In this document: positions 62,291 to 64,000 of the stretch, piece after piece | How the letters are laid out: each line of letters opens with the position of its first letter | Numbering within the stretch: position 1 is the first letter of the stretch | Assembly (NCBI RefSeq): GCF_964204865.1 | Contig: NC_135252.1 | Coordinates: 11,491,383 to 11,555,382 of the forward strand | Source of the DNA: Styela clava | Lineage: Eukaryota > Chordata > Ascidiacea > Stolidobranchia > Styelidae | Direction of reading: 5' to 3' | Length of the DNA stretch: 64,000 bases | Notes under the pieces: model-generated | Database searches by the model: none | The model's input: the letters and a program-made list of their open reading frames with translations, nothing else | What the model was told of the DNA's origin: nothing | Made by a program: the position numbers and the translations under genes

Positions 62291-63848
62291 ATGTTTTCAC
62301 AACAAAATACTGTTCTACTAGTGATTCTTGCTCTTCTGGCTACAGCGATTATCGCAGGTAAGGTGATGAGTATATATATAATGTGGCTAAATATGACTAT
62401 AAGTTCTTACAATCACGAACATCATTGCCGTACAGTACATAAGATGGATTGCCTATTACATTTTTTTAAGTAAATGAGCAATTAATTCGTGGTATTATAC
62501 ACACCTTCGACGTGAGCTCGTGTAAAAATGTGCGTTTTATTTTGTTTAAATATAATAACCTACTCTTTGTGTATTATTTTCCACTTGAGTTGTTTATAAA
62601 GGGTATAATCCTACGTAAAATACGTGTAGTAAAGTATTTCAAGTGTAATTGAAAGACTATCGTAGTGTTCTTGTATATATATAATGCATGGGCGCGGTTT
62701 TTCGCTTGCTCTTGTGATACTTTATTTTGGAGAGATCTTTGTTCTTGGCTGTTTCTTCAGAATTCCACCGACTCGGTCGTCATAAAACTGGTCTAACGCA
62801 ATCGTAAGCTGCCGAAAAAATTAAAGCGTCCCATTTCGTTTAGGCAGATAAAGACCGGCAATGTACCCAATATGGTGTGCCGTTTCCCACATTTCGAATG
62901 TTCAAATTCCTCACCTGCTCTGCTCATAAATAGTAATCTGTTTTAATACATAATTTTTCTCACGCTCTACCATGACGATAAAAATTTTATTGCTAATTAG
63001 TTTGGAAACGTCTGTTTAGGTAATTTTAAAAATTCTCATTCTTGCTAAAGAATTTCTTATTTAGTAGGAAGTAGGAGTGTATGAATTGTTTCTTGATACG
63101 TTTACACACCATACAAAAATTGCTTGTAAAATGTTAAAACTTCTTCTATAGCCTGCATCAAGATATCGCTACATGTGCAAATTAGTTGTGTTGAAGTATA
63201 TATATTGTTATCGCAAAATGCTGAAATCGAGAAACATGTATCTGGTCAATTACAATTTATAGAAATATAGATTTTTCTCGCTATCAGGAACAATATCAGT
63301 TGATGGCCACGTATACACATATTTAAATATATTCTTGTGTGGACTAACAACTTCCATGTTGGTATTTTATCAGACGCAAAGCCTAGCAAGAACAACAAGT
63401 CCAACAATCCTGATTCCAGTGATGATAAGAAACACAAGTCGACAAATGATGGCACTTTCACGGCAAAGACGGGAGTGCAAAACTATGTGGCCAAGTGTTG
63501 GATGTATTGTCTTCGCAAAAACCTGTATACCTTCTATCTGAGGTGCCAAAATGTACAAGATAAAAGTGAGTTGTGAAATCTTCAATTTCGTAGATAAAAT
63601 GATTTGGGTCGACTCAGCATCTTCAAGTGAAGAGACTTGTGAATAGTTGTGATGCTGGCTGTTTGTGGCAACTGTGTGTAAATGTGCCACTGAAAGATTG
63701 TTTTACGTACCCTATGTACTTGTGCACCCTCCGCAACACTTAAGAGACCATATAACTTAAGACCTAATGATGCACAATTTCTTTTTCAGCTACGTGCATG
63801 TATTGCAGATATTGGTTGAGATGTCCAAGCGGCTATGGGTATTTTTGA
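62291..63848 (+). CDS. small secreted cysteine-rich peptide, 105 aa
   Basis: Three exons, 62291-62357, 63374-63565 and 63790-63848, joined in phase 1 with consensus GT-AG sites. The first exon encodes MFSQQNTVLLVILALLATAI, a clean signal peptide. A hydrophilic Lys/Asn/Ser/Asp-rich segment follows (about residues 24-55, KPSKNNKSNNPDSSDDKK), which could be a propeptide. The C-terminal 45 residues hold all six cysteines in the pattern C-x3-C, then C, then C-x2-C, then C (CWMYC ... YLRC ... TCMYC ... WLRC), with many aromatic and basic residues. This architecture is that of secreted disulfide-rich peptides in general (host-defence or signalling peptides, among others). No specific family is recognised and no activity can be asserted. 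Confidence 0.75.
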
Positions 63849-63882
63849 GAGGTCAGTATTTGCTTTTACTAATTATTTAAAT

Positions 63883-64000
63883 CAGTGGTTCTCATTTTCT
63901 GTTAAATTCCTCCCTTAGCCTATTTTGGAACTATTCCTTCTTCCCTGTGAATATACCTACTTTATTAGTTTAATCTTCAATGGATCCTTTGCTAGTTCTA
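63883..64000. mobile_element. left end of a hAT-like element cut by the window edge
   Basis: Begins CAGTGGTTCTCATTTTCTGT, similar to the terminus of hAT element A (reverse complement CAGTGGTTCTTAAAC). The remainder lies beyond the window, so this is provisional. Confidence 0.5.

Overview
The window is AT-rich nuclear DNA from an animal. Genes are split by small GT-AG introns, spaced by non-coding DNA, and littered with small non-autonomous DNA transposons. Secreted two-domain AA15 LPMO-CBM14 proteins, a C-type-lectin-like gene, clear animal housekeeping genes (COX6A, moonraker) and abundant hAT/mariner miniature elements suggest an invertebrate, most likely an ascidian tunicate. The tunicate call is an inference from gene content; no taxon-specific marker was read directly.

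Layout, left to right. (1) 906-2163 (+): COX6A, three exons. (2) 5200-8703 (-): a five-exon secreted orphan protein of 211 aa. (3) 13156-17507 (-): an eight-exon secreted orphan protein of about 258 aa, with a mariner-like element (13667-14300) and an unclassified repeat in its introns. (4) 21086-29313 (-): moonraker/KIAA0753, a centriolar-satellite and centriole protein, rebuilt as 14 exons and 770 aa; one intron holds two adjacent hAT elements sharing a target-site duplication. (5) 30659-31720 (+): a one-exon single-pass membrane protein, divergent from moonraker and convergent with the next gene. (6) 31993-36265 (-) and 41117-44881 (-): two tandem paralogous AA15 lytic polysaccharide monooxygenases. 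Each has a signal peptide, the His-brace domain, a Thr-rich linker, a CBM14 chitin-binding domain and a 15-nt final coding exon, with matching exon order and intron phases. A 1.83-kb direct duplication (36431-40085) separates them. (7) 49005-50439 (-): a secreted C-type-lectin-like protein. (8) 51430-54435: complex repeat DNA in which arrays of about 20-bp units occur in opposite orientations, like a foldback element, plus a tandem duplication whose second copy has an internal deletion. (9) 62291-63848 (+): a small secreted cysteine-rich peptide.

Six of the nine genes encode secreted proteins: two predicted copper oxidases with chitin-binding modules, one lectin-like protein, one cysteine-rich peptide and two orphans. 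A role at an extracellular polysaccharide matrix (tunic, gut or cuticle-like) or in mucosal defence is plausible but inferred. Gene models were built by hand from splice consensus and reading-frame phase. For the recognised families, the junctions are supported by recalled family sequence motifs and, for the LPMOs, by the paralogue. No transcript or database search was available.
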